DNA from: Farysia itapuensis | Taxonomy: Eukaryota > Basidiomycota > Ustilaginomycetes > Ustilaginales > Ustilaginaceae | DNA: 64,000 bases | Assembly (NCBI GenBank): GCA_023212645.1 | Contig: JALBYC010000024.1 | Span: forward strand, 1 to 64,000 | Reading direction: 5' to 3' | Shown: positions 10,175 through 20,471 of the stretch, piece by piece | How the letters are laid out: every line of letters begins with the position of its first letter | Position numbering within the stretch: position 1 is the stretch's first letter | Position numbers and translations under genes: made by a program | The notes under the pieces: model-generated | Seen by the model: only the letters and a program-made list of their open reading frames with translations | Told to the model about the DNA's origin: nothing | The model's database searches: none

Positions 10175-12169
10175 TCAGCGTTGTCGTTTGGCTGGACTGT
10201 TGGCATGACCTAGTTTGGGGCTGGGGCTGGGAGCGACCTTGCTCTTGCGCTTTGCGGCAGGTGCACTGCCATTGGCCATGACACTTGGCGAAGAGGCTGC
10301 ACCACCCTCGCCACCTTGAGCACTGGCTGGCCGACCCAGCTGCTGTCCCTGGTCAGCATGAGCCGGTTGTTGCTGCTGCTGCTGCTGTCCGTTGGGCATT
10401 CCGCCTTGACGATGAGATTGTGCTTCTCGATACTGTGCTGCAAACTTGCGCAGCGAGTCAATCGGTCCCAGCTTGTCCCGCGCGCTGACGTCAATCAGGT
10501 CGCGCAGCTGACACACGCTCTCAGTAATCTCGAGACAGCGCATGGCCCGCAGACTGATCCCATACTCGTTCACCGGGTAATCGGGCAAGAAGGTCTTCTC
10601 CACCGGCATGGTGAAGCCACTCTTCTTGTCGTCGCTCGCAGCGCCGTCTTCCGTCTTGATGGTCGAGTCACCGTTTTCGTGCGCCTCAGCTTCGTCATCG
10701 TCATTAGCATGCGTGCTGCCGCTGGAGTCTCCTTCCTCCTTGTCCTTCTTCATTCCTTTCCGCCCGTTCTTTCTCGCACCGCCATCGTTGGCCTGGATCG
10801 AGCTGACAAGACTGGTGGGGATCGGATGTTCCACCTTGGTCTTTTGAATGGCGACGCGCGGAATGTACCCCGTATGCGCATGCACGGTAAAATCGAGCGA
10901 TTCCAGACGCAGCTGTAGATCAAGCCTCGTCGAGGGAGAAGAAGTTCCATCGGGTGCAGGAGTGGCAATTGGCCGTGCAAAGGGGACGAAAGCAGCACGC
11001 ATCAGTCCGACCATCTGCACCTGCCAACCATTGTCAAAGCTCGAGACAAACATGGCCTTACTCGCATCAATCTGATGCGTCACGTTGGGCGAAGGAAAGC
11101 TGTTGAGGAACTTGTGCGACGTCGGCGGTGGCGGCAAAGCATGAACCGGTGGCCAGCCAGTGTTGTACTCTCTTGGATTGTCAAGTGTGAGCTGGGACGA
11201 ACGTAGGCCAGAGACATAGGATGTATGCAGATAGCGCGGCAGGACGCACGTTGGCACTTCAAATGCCTTTTGCTCGCGTGAGGAGGGATTCCACAACACC
11301 AGTCGGAATACACCTGTCGGCACAAAGAACTCGTCGACAAAGGAGCGCCAATATTCAATCTCGCTGCGATCCAGACCGTGACCAAGAGCTTCCGAATACT
11401 GTAGCAATCTCAACACGCCTGCCCCGGACGGAAAGCGCGCCTGAAGCTGTGGTTGCGGTCCAGGAACGACTGGCACTCCAGCAGGTATTGAGTTCGCCAC
11501 GGCCGACACGGTCGGAATCTGCTGAGATGATCCAACACTCGACATGTTGGGCCGCATTGGGGTGGGACCGGCGGGCAAGGGCGTCGCTTGCATCGCTGGC
11601 GTGTTGTGGTTGGACGGCGGTCTGTTTTGAGTGGGTGTCAGTGCTCCATGTGGGGCCGAGGGTGGTCGAAGCGTCATGGGCCCCATAACTTGCGGACTTG
11701 ATGTGGCTGAACCTGGACCGCCGGGTCCCGACCCTGTATGCTGCATAGATTGGGCATGGAGTGGTGTCGACGATCTCAGCGGCGTCTGTTGCTGTTGCTG
11801 CTGTTGCTGCTGCTGTTGTGGCTGGAAGGGATGGGACATGGGACTTGCTTGATGCAGATTTGCGTGCGTGTTGACGGGCGTCTGATGGCCTTGTGGTTGC
11901 TGGGCCTGATGAGCCATATGTTGCTGCTGTTGCATCTGCAGAGGCACTCCTGACACGTGTGGATGTTGTTGTTGCTGCTGTTGCTGCTGCTGTTGCTGCT
12001 GCTGTTGCTGCTGCTGTTGTTGCTGCTGCTGTTCACGCGCCTGTTGTGCTTGCTGGGCTAGCTTACGATGGTGCATCAGCTGCATCTGCATCTGTTGTGT
12101 TTGCGCCTGCGTCATCTGCGATTGTGGCTGTTGCTGCTGCTGCCCCTGTTGCTGCTGGTGTGGTGGAAG

Positions 12170-12220
<51 letters not shown>

Positions 12221-12682
12221 TTGCTGTTGTTGTGGCGGCTGTTGCTGTTGCTGCTGACCGAATTGCTGGCCCATCTGCATCTGAGGTTGAGGGAACTGAC
12301 CGTTCATTTGGGGCTGATTCTGTTGCGGGTGGCCTTGCTGTGCTTGCGCGTGTGCTTGTGCCATTCTAGCAAGTTGCGCCTGATGCTGCTGCATATTGGG
12401 GTGGTACGCTGATGGACCAGGTCCACTGGTCAGATGCACAGGCTGGTTTGGAGCACCCGGAGTATTGTTTGCGAATCCGGGTTGCTGCTGCTGTTGCTGC
12501 TGCTGTTGTTGTTGCTGCTGTTGATGTTGCTGTTGGAGATGCATCTGCTGTGGGAGGGGTGGAAGGTGTTGCGGCTGGGGTTGAGCGTATACGGATGGCT
12601 GCATGTTGTACCCTGGCTGAGATGGCATGGTGGGGTGCATTGGCTGCTGACCTGGCCCGGTGTAGGCCGTGTTGGGCATCAT
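10175..12682 (-). CDS. Gln-rich LIM-domain-binding transcription regulator (PtaB/Mfg1 type)
   Basis: A single exon encodes about 835 residues from the first ATG at 12682; a second ATG follows directly. The N-terminal 400 residues are dominated by glutamine runs mixed with Pro, Met and His. A LIM-binding/LDB-like domain follows at about 415-610, with the segments EYWRSFVDEFFVPTGVFRLV and GWQVQMVGLMRAAFVPFARP. The middle is acidic and the tail is basic and nuclear-signal-like (AAKRKSK, PAKRQR). Fungal relatives (Mfg1 in yeast, PtaB in Aspergillus) pair with LUFS-type partners to control filamentation, adhesion and development. A similar morphogenetic role is an inference. The gene is divergent from ARS2 with about 250 bases between starts. 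Confidence 0.8.
11786..12537. repeat. CAG/CAA trinucleotide runs encoding polyglutamine
   Basis: Four main clusters of imperfect CAG/CAA repeats on the minus strand (around 11786-11820, 11960-12035, 12165-12260 and 12480-12537) encode Gln runs of about 10-22 residues in the LIM-binding regulator. CAG and CAA codons are mixed, which limits slippage, but the longest runs have purer CAG stretches. Length variation between strains is likely. Confidence 0.9.
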
Positions 12683-12808
12683 GTTGGTGGCAGAAACAGC
12701 GTTCCACTGGCCCAAAGTGTCAATGTGTGCGTGTGTGAGTGTGTTGCAGTCGATGCCCGCTATCCCCGATTCCCGATTTCAATCTCCCGATCTGAAACAA
12801 AACTTCCC

Positions 12809-12824
12809 GATCGATCGATCGATC
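12809..12824. repeat. GATC tandem repeat in a divergent promoter
   Basis: About four copies of the self-complementary tetramer GATC lie between the divergent starts of the LIM-binding regulator and ARS2. The run is palindromic as a whole. It may be a simple repeat or a regulatory site; nothing shows which. Confidence 0.6.
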
Positions 12825-12935
12825 ACAGAGAATGGCTCCGCTTCTCCTCATTCCTTCCTGTCCTTTTCCTCTCCTTCATATAGCCGTGTCACCACACAGC
12901 AGCGGTAGGTTGGGGATTAGAAGGAGTCCGCCACC

Positions 12936-15299
12936 ATGGACTATCGATCCACCTCGTCGTACAACCATACGGTTGAAGATGCATACGGCCGCACTCGAAA
13001 ACGCAATCGCTCTCCGTCGCCCAATTTCTACGGTGCCGAAAGGGCGTATGCAGAGTATCCGCCGCTCTCTGCCGTCGATCCCTGGGACCGCGCGAGAGAC
13101 TACAACGCTCCTATACCCGCCGCCGCTCGTACAGCAGCATACGATGCATATCCAGCAGACGCCCGAGCAGCAGAATGGGACCAATACTACCGAGGACAAG
13201 ACATGCGCAACACTGGCTACCAATACCCTGAGCGCGAACGATACGAATCACGAGCTCGCTATGACGAAGACTTTGCCAATGCTGACTCTTCGAAGAGACA
13301 CCACCGTTATGCGCCGTATGACAGAGAACCCCGTCGTCAGCCAGCAGATGCCAGTGCACCATCGTCATCATCAGCGACAGCAGCAGCACCGGATCCAATG
13401 CAGTCCGACTCTCTCCTTCCGTTCCGAGCCTTTGCGCAGATGACGAGAGCAGCGCATCCTTCAGCACGTGATCGTACCGTCGAACCGCTCAACAATCAAG
13501 AGCTGTATGAATCCTACCAATCCTACAAGACTGCCTACAACAAAAAGGTCGTGGCCAACTTTTTCGAGCAGCGAAAGACGGAAGAGTGGTTCAAAGAAAA
13601 GTACTCGAACAAGCAGCCTTACTTGGACGAGCGACAAAAGCGCAGGCGCGTCGGTCGCACGGGCAAGAAGGAAGCCTGGCTGAGCGAGTTGCAGCAGGGA
13701 AAGCTCGACAAGATCGACTACGACATGCAGCCGCTGGACGTCGAAAGCAGTGACAGGTCCGATTCGCGCAGTGTTGCAAACGACGAACCTCGCTTCCGTG
13801 ATAACAATGCGGGCGATGTGGCCATCCTGTCCCGCTATGGCGAGCGTCAAGTGCTCGTCGGCGAGCTGGCCGTTGTGCCCTCGTGTCCGCATCAGATTCT
13901 CATCAAGAGCTATCCGGCAGATGGATCGCGTCAAGAGTTGGAGAAGCTGCTGCAGACAAAACCAGGGTTTCAGTATCTTGCCATGGGTGAGCCACATGTT
14001 GGCAAAGGCTGGTGTCGCGCCGGCTGGGCCATGTACGCCCCCGATGCCGACATTGACGACATTCTCAACACACTCCAGGGTGCCGACGTCGACGGTTTTG
14101 CGCTCAATCTTGCCTCTTGCGCCAAGCCAGCGACCAGTAGGTTACGCAGCGTGCCTGAGTATGCCAATTCATTTGCACGTCTGACCACCGATCTCAAGCA
14201 GTGCCAGCAGCTAGTCTCGCGATTCGAGGCCGAAGATCGGGACGTCTTGTTCGCCGATCAGCCCGACGCAGCGTCGTGGCTCGAAACCAGCGCTTCGGAC
14301 GCCATCATGGATCGCCACCGACACCTCGAAGCCGATCTGCTCGAAGAAGACCTCGAGCGTGGCTTTGACGCCTCTGAAGAACCCCAGCGTAGGGAACAGC
14401 GTCGGTGCTGGCTTAAAAAACACCTCGATCTGCACCTCGATGTGCTGCGCAAGGTGTACAATTGCGACTACTACCTTTCGCTCGTGTGCGAGTTTGAAGA
14501 AGAGCTGCTGCGTCGCTCACCGTGTCATGCACGCAGGCAACCTGTGGCGGGTACGTTGGTCGAAGAGCCACGTGACGCATCCAATGACGAATCTTGGGCC
14601 CGCAGCGTGGACCAGAAAACCGCCCTGCTCCTCGCCACCGACACCACCGACTTGACCGAACACGGCGGCAAGTCGGTCGACACAGAACTCATGCTTACCG
14701 CATTGAGCTACATCAAGCAGGAAGAAGCAGAAAAACACCGCTGTACCGTAGAAGTCACCCGCTCAGACGGCGTCGCAGCGCAGTGCGGTAAATTGTTCAA
14801 GGCGGTCAACTTTGTGCAGAAGCATGTGCTCAATAAGCACCGAGCCGTTCTGCTCGCCCAGCCCGGAATGGAGGAGAAGCTGGAGGACGTGGGCTACTTT
14901 AACAACTATGTGCGCGACGCTGGACGGGCGACCACCCAGCCTGCGCCGACCACGGCCGCGAATAACGGTAATGGTATTCCAACTGGCCCAGCTGCTGCGC
15001 CGAAAGGAGGCGCTGCACTCTTCGGCGGCGGTGGCGGTGGGAGAATGGGAAGCATCCGTTTCGGCAATGGTGGTGGCAGCGGCGGCCCTGGTGCTCCTGT
15101 AGGCAACGGTCCTCCATCACTAGGCATGCGCTTGGGCGCCTTCGGCCCACCTATCGTCGATGCAAACGATCCCGCCACAAGTGGCTTAACGCCCCTCCCA
15201 CCGGCGCCGAAACCACTCGACCCGCGTGCATCGCGTCCCACGGCCCACTACCAAGATCTGGACACCGCCGCCGAAGGAGACGTCGAACTCGTCTACTGA
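12936..15299 (+). CDS. ARS2: ARS2/SERRATE-family RNA effector protein
   Basis: This intronless gene encodes 787 residues and starts in a strong context (CCACCATGG). ARS2 (Serrate in plants, Pir2 in fission yeast) binds the nuclear cap-binding complex and directs capped transcripts to processing, export or decay. The N terminus is Arg/Tyr/Ser-rich. The SERRATE N-terminal helical domain lies at about 185-260 (ELYESYQSYKTAYNKKVVAN, FKEKY). A middle domain carries an acidic helix region. A zinc-finger-like C-terminal domain lies at about 598-655 (CGKLFKAVNFVQKHVLNKH, then YFNNYVRDAGR). The tail is Gly-rich and ends in an acidic segment, as in ARS2 proteins. It converges on CBP80, which encodes its expected partner. 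Confidence 0.88.
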   Translation: MDYRSTSSYNHTVEDAYGRTRKRNRSPSPNFYGAERAYAEYPPLSAVDPWDRARDYNAPIPAAARTAAYDAYPADARAAEWDQYYRGQDMRNTGYQYPERERYESRARYDEDFANADSSKRHHRYAPYDREPRRQPADASAPSSSSATAAAPDPMQSDSLLPFRAFAQMTRAAHPSARDRTVEPLNNQELYESYQSYKTAYNKKVVANFFEQRKTEEWFKEKYSNKQPYLDERQKRRRVGRTGKKEAWLSELQQGKLDKIDYDMQPLDVESSDRSDSRSVANDEPRFRDNNAGDVAILSRYGERQVLVGELAVVPSCPHQILIKSYPADGSRQELEKLLQTKPGFQYLAMGEPHVGKGWCRAGWAMYAPDADIDDILNTLQGADVDGFALNLASCAKPATSRLRSVPEYANSFARLTTDLKQCQQLVSRFEAEDRDVLFADQPDAASWLETSASDAIMDRHRHLEADLLEEDLERGFDASEEPQRREQRRCWLKKHLDLHLDVLRKVYNCDYYLSLVCEFEEELLRRSPCHARRQPVAGTLVEEPRDASNDESWARSVDQKTALLLATDTTDLTEHGGKSVDTELMLTALSYIKQEEAEKHRCTVEVTRSDGVAAQCGKLFKAVNFVQKHVLNKHRAVLLAQPGMEEKLEDVGYFNNYVRDAGRATTQPAPTTAANNGNGIPTGPAAAPKGGAALFGGGGGGRMGSIRFGNGGGSGGPGAPVGNGPPSLGMRLGAFGPPIVDANDPATSGLTPLPPAPKPLDPRASRPTAHYQDLDTAAEGDVELVY

Positions 15300-15451
15300 T
15301 CTCTCCGCCTTTGAGGTCCCCAAATTCGCTCTCCTAGTGCATCACTATGAAGATTCTTCAAAAACAGAAATGGCGATCGCGAACCACAAAAACACATCTT
15401 GGGTAGTTGAGGCGAAACAAGGGGAAGTGCCAGAAGGAAAGTAGTGGGTGT

Positions 15452-18400
15452 TTATTCATTGACGAGGTTGATAGCTCTTTGGAAGATGTCTTTCTGCCAT
15501 GTGACTGTTTCGGAGTGAGCGACTGCCTCAGTGTCGGTGGGGAAGCAGTTCGAGAGGGCCAACTGGCGAATTTCGAGGAGCTGCTTGTTGAAAGCCCTGC
15601 AGAACTGCGTGTACCAGCCCTTGATCCACCAGACGGCCCATTGGGCGGCCTCGTCGTCCGGGCCCCGTTCCTGCTGCTGTGCGACAGTTGTGGTGAGGAG
15701 GGCGGTGAAGCCGGCAATGGTGTTGATCAGCACTTTGCGCTGCTCGCGCTTGATCGCGTCCAGACTGGCCAGTGCTTCGGCAGAAGAGACTTTGGCATTG
15801 GCCTGCGCAGGCGCGCCGCCTTCCGTTTCGTCTGATGGTCTGATCGGCAGCGTGGCAGAAGTTGGGAACAGAGGTAGTCTTGGCTCACTCTCTGCAACGG
15901 CTTCGTCGGCGCCGTCAGGCTTGTTGGCGTCGAATCCGGCAGCAAGTGCCGCTTCTCGTCGTTCAGCCTCATCCGCCTCGAGACGCTGAATATCAACCAG
16001 ACGTTTCTGCAGCTGGTCCACCCGTCCGTTTACTTTGTCCAGCGTGAGATTGAGAATGTTCCACCAGCTAAATGTGCTCCAGTCCCGCAGCGCGCTCGAC
16101 TCGCTACCGGCGACAATCGTCGCGGGCTCGTCGCTTGGAGGGTGAAAGATGAAATCAACGACATCGGCAGGTTCGACAATACGGTATTGCAGCAATTTGT
16201 CCGTCACGATCTGGACCCATTGGGCAGACTGGCGCCAGAAGCGCGCACTACCACTGAGAATTGCGACGCGCATCCGCGGCGTGCCACTGAGCTGGCGCAG
16301 CAGGGTGTGATAACGCTCGACGATGTTGAGGAAATGCGAAAAGGAGCGAGAGCCAACTTGCAGCACGCACTGAATCGTGAGATCTCGAACAGCGAGCTCA
16401 GCCTCGTGCTGACTTTTGACTCCACCCTCGTCCTGACCGCGTCCCGAGGGTATCGTCGAACCCGAAGCGTCAAAGATGAGAGCCTTGAAGCTTTCGAAAT
16501 CGGCCATAATGACTTCAGCTGCAGCTTTGGCCTTGATGGAGCTAATCAGGCGCGTAGCGTGCTCGTTGTACGGGTGTGACTCTTCGGCGTACGTAAAGAC
16601 GGGAAGCGGCTCATTGGGCGGAACAATAGAAGTGGTCTCCTGAATAGGAGGTGGCAAAGTCTGCTTGATGCGATCGTAGTACGCCAATCGGATCTCGAGC
16701 TCTACCGTTCTACGCATAAATGCCTTCTTTGGATGGTTGTGCGCAAGCTCTGCGTCGGGGACCCACTCCTTCCACGCCCAACCAAAGTTGAAGTTGGAGA
16801 GATGAATGGCAAACCAATCTGCAAATCGGTGGACAGCCTCGACGTCGACATTTCCGGTGCCAATAGCGTTATAGAAAGATCGAATGGTACGACCGAGCGA
16901 TGGAGCTACGGTGCCCGGTGTGAGACAGACAATTTCGCGAAGGAGGGCGGTGTAGTACAACGGATTGCGTGGAGCAACAGGCAAGACTAGAGCCGTTGCA
17001 ATCAGTGTTTCGACAATCAAGTCGTCAAGACTCCATCCTCCCTCGATGACCTCGGGGTTGGCTCCGTTGGACCCGAATGTGTCGTCGTTCTCGCCAAACA
17101 AGCCTAGCTCGGGAGAGACTTGGCCGCCAAAAGTGCCTCTTCGCAGCCAGGTGGGTAGTTCGAGGACGGCCTTGGCTGCATCTTTGCGATTGACTTCGTA
17201 CAGATCAATCATGTCGCTCAGAATGGCGCGGAGTACGACAGACGAGGGCGTCCCGCGGGCTGGAACGGTGGGACTGGAAAACCATCGCGGCTGCAGACTG
17301 ACACGTTCTGGACCAACCGCGGCTTTTTTCTCCTCAAGCTCGCCTTTGCCAGTGTCAATCTTGCGCTTCTTGACCTGATGTGCACCGAGTTGTACGTAGG
17401 CTACATCAAATGCGTCAGCATCATCATCCTCGTCAGGCGGCACCAGAATGTCGGGCAGGGACACGACCCGCTTCTCTTCCGGCACTGCTGTAGCCGCAGC
17501 AGAGATGGCAGCGGGTAAGAGATCGGAAGTCGAGGGTAGAAACGAGGGCTTGCGATAGTTTTTGATTCGCAATGCCTCGAGAGCGGCGACGGCGTGTTCA
17601 AAGCCTTCGAGCCAGATGATTTCGACGTCGTGGACTGGTCGGGCGAGGTCAACCTCGACTTTCCGGGCAGCGTCGTAGCTGACGACTCGTTCTACGAGGG
17701 AGTCTAGCTCCGAGACAGCATGATCGCCATCAGAAAGGAGATCTATGCCAGCACGGCACAGCGTCTCGATGATGCAGAGGCAAGCACGGTCACCTCGAGC
17801 AGCAGCCACACCGGGCTCGTCGAGCACAGCTGCAAAGGACGTAAGCAGATTGCGCAGAGATGCAGGCGAGATGATCTGCAAAGGCACAAGTGCTGCGAAC
17901 AGGTGCAAGCTCAATCGCGTGTTCCGCCAGAGACGTGCATCCAAGTACGAGCGAAAGGCTTTGACGAGGTCCTTGACGATCGTAATGCCGAGCGAATCTG
18001 CTTCTTCGCCCATATCTTCATTCTCATCCTGCGCAGCTGTTGGAGCTTGGTTAGAGAGACACAAGAAGCCGATCAGAGCTGCCGTAAGCGGTGTCTTGTG
18101 GGGCTGTTCGATGACCATGATCCTGAAAGCGGCCGTGATGGGCTCAAGACCTTCCTTGGATCTTTCCTGGACCCAACGTGCCATCTTGAGCAAATCGGAA
18201 GGAGGGTGGAAATCTCGTTCTTCGCCCAGCTTAAACAGTTGGCCCCTAATGTGTCGGATACGGTTCTCCTCCCTCTGTTCGCGAGATTGTGGCGGGGGCG
18301 GAGGTTGATGGTAGCCTCCTCCTCCTCCGCGGTATCCACCTCTACCACGTCTGGGACCATTCGACCATCCATTGTCGCTCGGTCCTCGAGGCGGATACTG

Positions 18401-18478
18401 CTGAGCATATGCGCCGCCACCACCAGCGCCTCCGCCACCGTACTGGGGTAGTCCATGACCCGGTACTCTTCCGTCCAT
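15452..18478 (-). CDS. CBP80: Nuclear cap-binding complex large subunit CBP80
   Basis: A single exon encodes 1008 residues; the start is the ATG at 18478. CBP80 (NCBP1, yeast Sto1) is the MIF4G-repeat scaffold that holds CBP20 on the 5' cap of nuclear RNA. The N terminus is a Gly/Arg-rich (RGG-like) tail of about 60 residues. A first MIF4G-like repeat follows (about 70-310). The middle domain contains RFADWFAIHLSNFNFGWAWK, a clear CBP80 signature. A C-terminal helical domain ends near the last residue. The protein is longer than the yeast form (about 860) because of the RGG tail and inserted loops. It is convergent with ARS2 (152 bases apart) and divergent from SPT4 (179 bases). Confidence 0.88.
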   Translation of the reverse strand: MDGRVPGHGLPQYGGGGAGGGGAYAQQYPPRGPSDNGWSNGPRRGRGGYRGGGGGYHQPPPPPQSREQREENRIRHIRGQLFKLGEERDFHPPSDLLKMARWVQERSKEGLEPITAAFRIMVIEQPHKTPLTAALIGFLCLSNQAPTAAQDENEDMGEEADSLGITIVKDLVKAFRSYLDARLWRNTRLSLHLFAALVPLQIISPASLRNLLTSFAAVLDEPGVAAARGDRACLCIIETLCRAGIDLLSDGDHAVSELDSLVERVVSYDAARKVEVDLARPVHDVEIIWLEGFEHAVAALEALRIKNYRKPSFLPSTSDLLPAAISAAATAVPEEKRVVSLPDILVPPDEDDDADAFDVAYVQLGAHQVKKRKIDTGKGELEEKKAAVGPERVSLQPRWFSSPTVPARGTPSSVVLRAILSDMIDLYEVNRKDAAKAVLELPTWLRRGTFGGQVSPELGLFGENDDTFGSNGANPEVIEGGWSLDDLIVETLIATALVLPVAPRNPLYYTALLREIVCLTPGTVAPSLGRTIRSFYNAIGTGNVDVEAVHRFADWFAIHLSNFNFGWAWKEWVPDAELAHNHPKKAFMRRTVELEIRLAYYDRIKQTLPPPIQETTSIVPPNEPLPVFTYAEESHPYNEHATRLISSIKAKAAAEVIMADFESFKALIFDASGSTIPSGRGQDEGGVKSQHEAELAVRDLTIQCVLQVGSRSFSHFLNIVERYHTLLRQLSGTPRMRVAILSGSARFWRQSAQWVQIVTDKLLQYRIVEPADVVDFIFHPPSDEPATIVAGSESSALRDWSTFSWWNILNLTLDKVNGRVDQLQKRLVDIQRLEADEAERREAALAAGFDANKPDGADEAVAESEPRLPLFPTSATLPIRPSDETEGGAPAQANAKVSSAEALASLDAIKREQRKVLINTIAGFTALLTTTVAQQQERGPDDEAAQWAVWWIKGWYTQFCRAFNKQLLEIRQLALSNCFPTDTEAVAHSETVTWQKDIFQRAINLVNE

Positions 18479-18657
18479 GATTGCAGTACTTGACGAGTGT
18501 GTGTCTTGTCTCTTCCAATACGGCTACGCCGAAATTGGCCATTTCCGCTTTCCTTCTCCCTCTTGAATCACGGAAATCGGAAGTTGACCCGACGAAGATA
18601 GCTTCCCAATTTCCCACGCGTGACAGAGAGTGCAAAAGGTTGCGTGGCTTGTCTGCC

Positions 18658-19084
18658 ATGTCGACACGCAAGGAGAAGCTGAGGGCATGTCTTCGGTGTC
18701 AATTCGTACAGTCACCGCGCGACTTTCACCTGAAAGGATGCCCGAACTGCGAAACGGTGCTCGAGGTAAGCCCCAGAAAGACGCAGCAGCAGAAGCAGCA
18801 GCAGCAGCGATGCTGACCCACGGACTTGTTGCCGTTCCAGATGCAAGGCAGTCAGGACAGAGTGGCCGAATGCACAACATCCAACTTTGACGGCATGATT
18901 TCAATGCTACGACCCGAGGAAAGCTGGGTAGCCAAGTGGCAGCGCATAGGTATGTCTGGTCTATTGCCGCACTGGCGCAGGCACGGATGCTTACACCCTT
19001 GTGACTTATACAGAGAAACGCTTACCTGGACTGTATGCGGTCAAAGTCGTCGGTCGTCTTCCGGAGCACATTGAATCACTATGA
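18658..19084 (+). CDS. SPT4: Transcription elongation factor SPT4
   Basis: Three exons (18658-18765, 18841-18949, 19014-19084) join in frame to 95 residues. Spt4 is the small zinc-binding partner of Spt5 (DSIF) that travels with RNA polymerase II. The zinc-finger cysteines are visible as CLRC and CPNC in exon 1. Exon 2 carries ECTTSNFDGMISMLRPEESW followed by VAKWQR, the family core. Exon 3 ends with LPGLYAVKVVGRLPEHIESL. The introns are 75 and 64 bases with GTAAGC/GTATGT donors. The gene shares a short divergent promoter with CBP80 and converges on the cyclin C gene (30 bases between stops). Confidence 0.92.
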
Positions 19085-19114
19085 GAATGACAATTTGCAT
19101 TGCTTCTGGGTATA

Positions 19115-20328
19115 CTACGCCTGAGCTTTGATGAGGTCTTGGCGTCGTTTCTCACGCATGTCGGTCAGCAGCTTGATGATTTTGGGGGCATCGTTGACCA
19201 GTGACTCGGCTGCGGATTGCATATGGTAGCTGGAAATCATCTCCTGCACGATTTCAGCCAGTAGGGGGATGGAGACGTTGAGTGTGGCGAAAAAGGTGAG
19301 TGTGTCTTGGGACGGTGGGTCTGGTGGTGGTGGCAGACCGTTGGGTGGTGCACTGGTCTCGTCTTGCAGTAGAGCAGAGACGCGGGCTTGGTAAAGCATT
19401 CGCTGCTCTTGCATTTGGGTCACAGAGGATTGGATCCGGCGATGGGCAGCTGTATGGAACACCAACCCGAGCCAGAGAGCAGCAAGCGCAATCATGTAGG
19501 GCGGATGCATGAGCGGTATATCAGTCTTGTACGTATCGTTGAGGACGAACCACGCCATCTGGAGTACTGGCTGATCAAACTCGACCAGCTCAGTGCTGTT
19601 TGCTTGCGCAGTGGCATCGCCCAGGCCCGAGTCAAGCTGTTCGGCTGAAGGAAGCCCCTTGATGACACCAACCTGCTCCGCCAGACTCTCGCCCTCTTCC
19701 TCGTTTGAGGCGCTCGGCTTTGCTCCTACCGCCTCGTAAATGGCCACCAGAGATCGATAGGAATGATGGATGATCAGGTCAAACTCCATCTCTTCCAGCA
19801 GGTAGAATTCCATCTCGGCCAAGCTGCTGTTGTCGCTGGGAAAGCCCGTGTGACCGATTTCATAGCATGTTCGAACGGCTTCCTGCACAATCGACTTGAT
19901 GTGCACCGGGCTCTCCTCGACCTTGGCCGCCACATAGATGCACGCCACTGCTACAACGAACGGGTCCATGGCGCTGTACGAATTCTTGGCAAAGAAGCGT
20001 CGGAAGAAGACGCACGAAGTCGCAACCACCCGCTGTCGCAGATTCTGTCGCTTACACATCAGCGATATCACTGCAGAAGCAGCACAGTCAGTATCTCGCG
20101 CTCAAGACAAACCCAAGAAGCTTTCTCGACTTACAGTTGGAGAAGAAGATGCCAATGGCAGCTGCCTCGAGACGCGAGGCGTACAGAAGATCTTCCTTCC
20201 TCGCCAATGCCAGCTGCGGCCGATCCAGCAGCCAGTGATTGCTGTTACGACCTCAACATCAGCTTTGCACTCCCCACAGCCGTGCACCGTACTTACCATT
20301 GTGTCGAGGTCCAGTAATTGGACGACAT
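19115..20328 (-). CDS. SSN8: Cyclin C of the Mediator CDK8 module
   Basis: Exons at 20297-20328, 20135-20241 and 19115-20070 (introns of 55 and 64 bases) encode 364 residues. Cyclin C (Ssn8/Srb11) activates CDK8 in the Mediator kinase module, which mostly represses RNA polymerase II transcription. The N terminus SSNYWTSTQCNHWLLDR is typical. The cyclin box carries LISLMCKRQNLRQRVVAT and KNSYSAMDPFVVAVACIYVA. A second cyclin fold runs to about residue 280. The C-terminal tail is longer than in yeast and includes a Pro-rich insert (NGLPPPPDPPSQ). The start codon is supported by the splice model and family similarity. It is divergent from RCE1 with 143 bases between starts. Confidence 0.9.
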
Positions 20329-20471
20329 GATGGCTGATTGCGCTCAAGAGGACGGCTCTGTTCCCTTTGTGTTACTTTTCCGTTTTTGGCAGCCCTGGAC
20401 CCTTTCGTGAGGGGGGGGGGGAAATTTCAGTCAGTACCGCAAGGCCCCCTTTCTGTTCTGCTACCAGGACC

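Noticed and set aside
11893..12412. Poly-Ala and poly-Leu frames opposite the LIM-binding gene
   Set aside because: They are direct products of the CAG/CAA repeat read on the other strand.
15407..16579. Plus-strand frames within the CBP80 locus
   Set aside because: They are shadows of the CBP80 minus-strand frame and carry no motifs.
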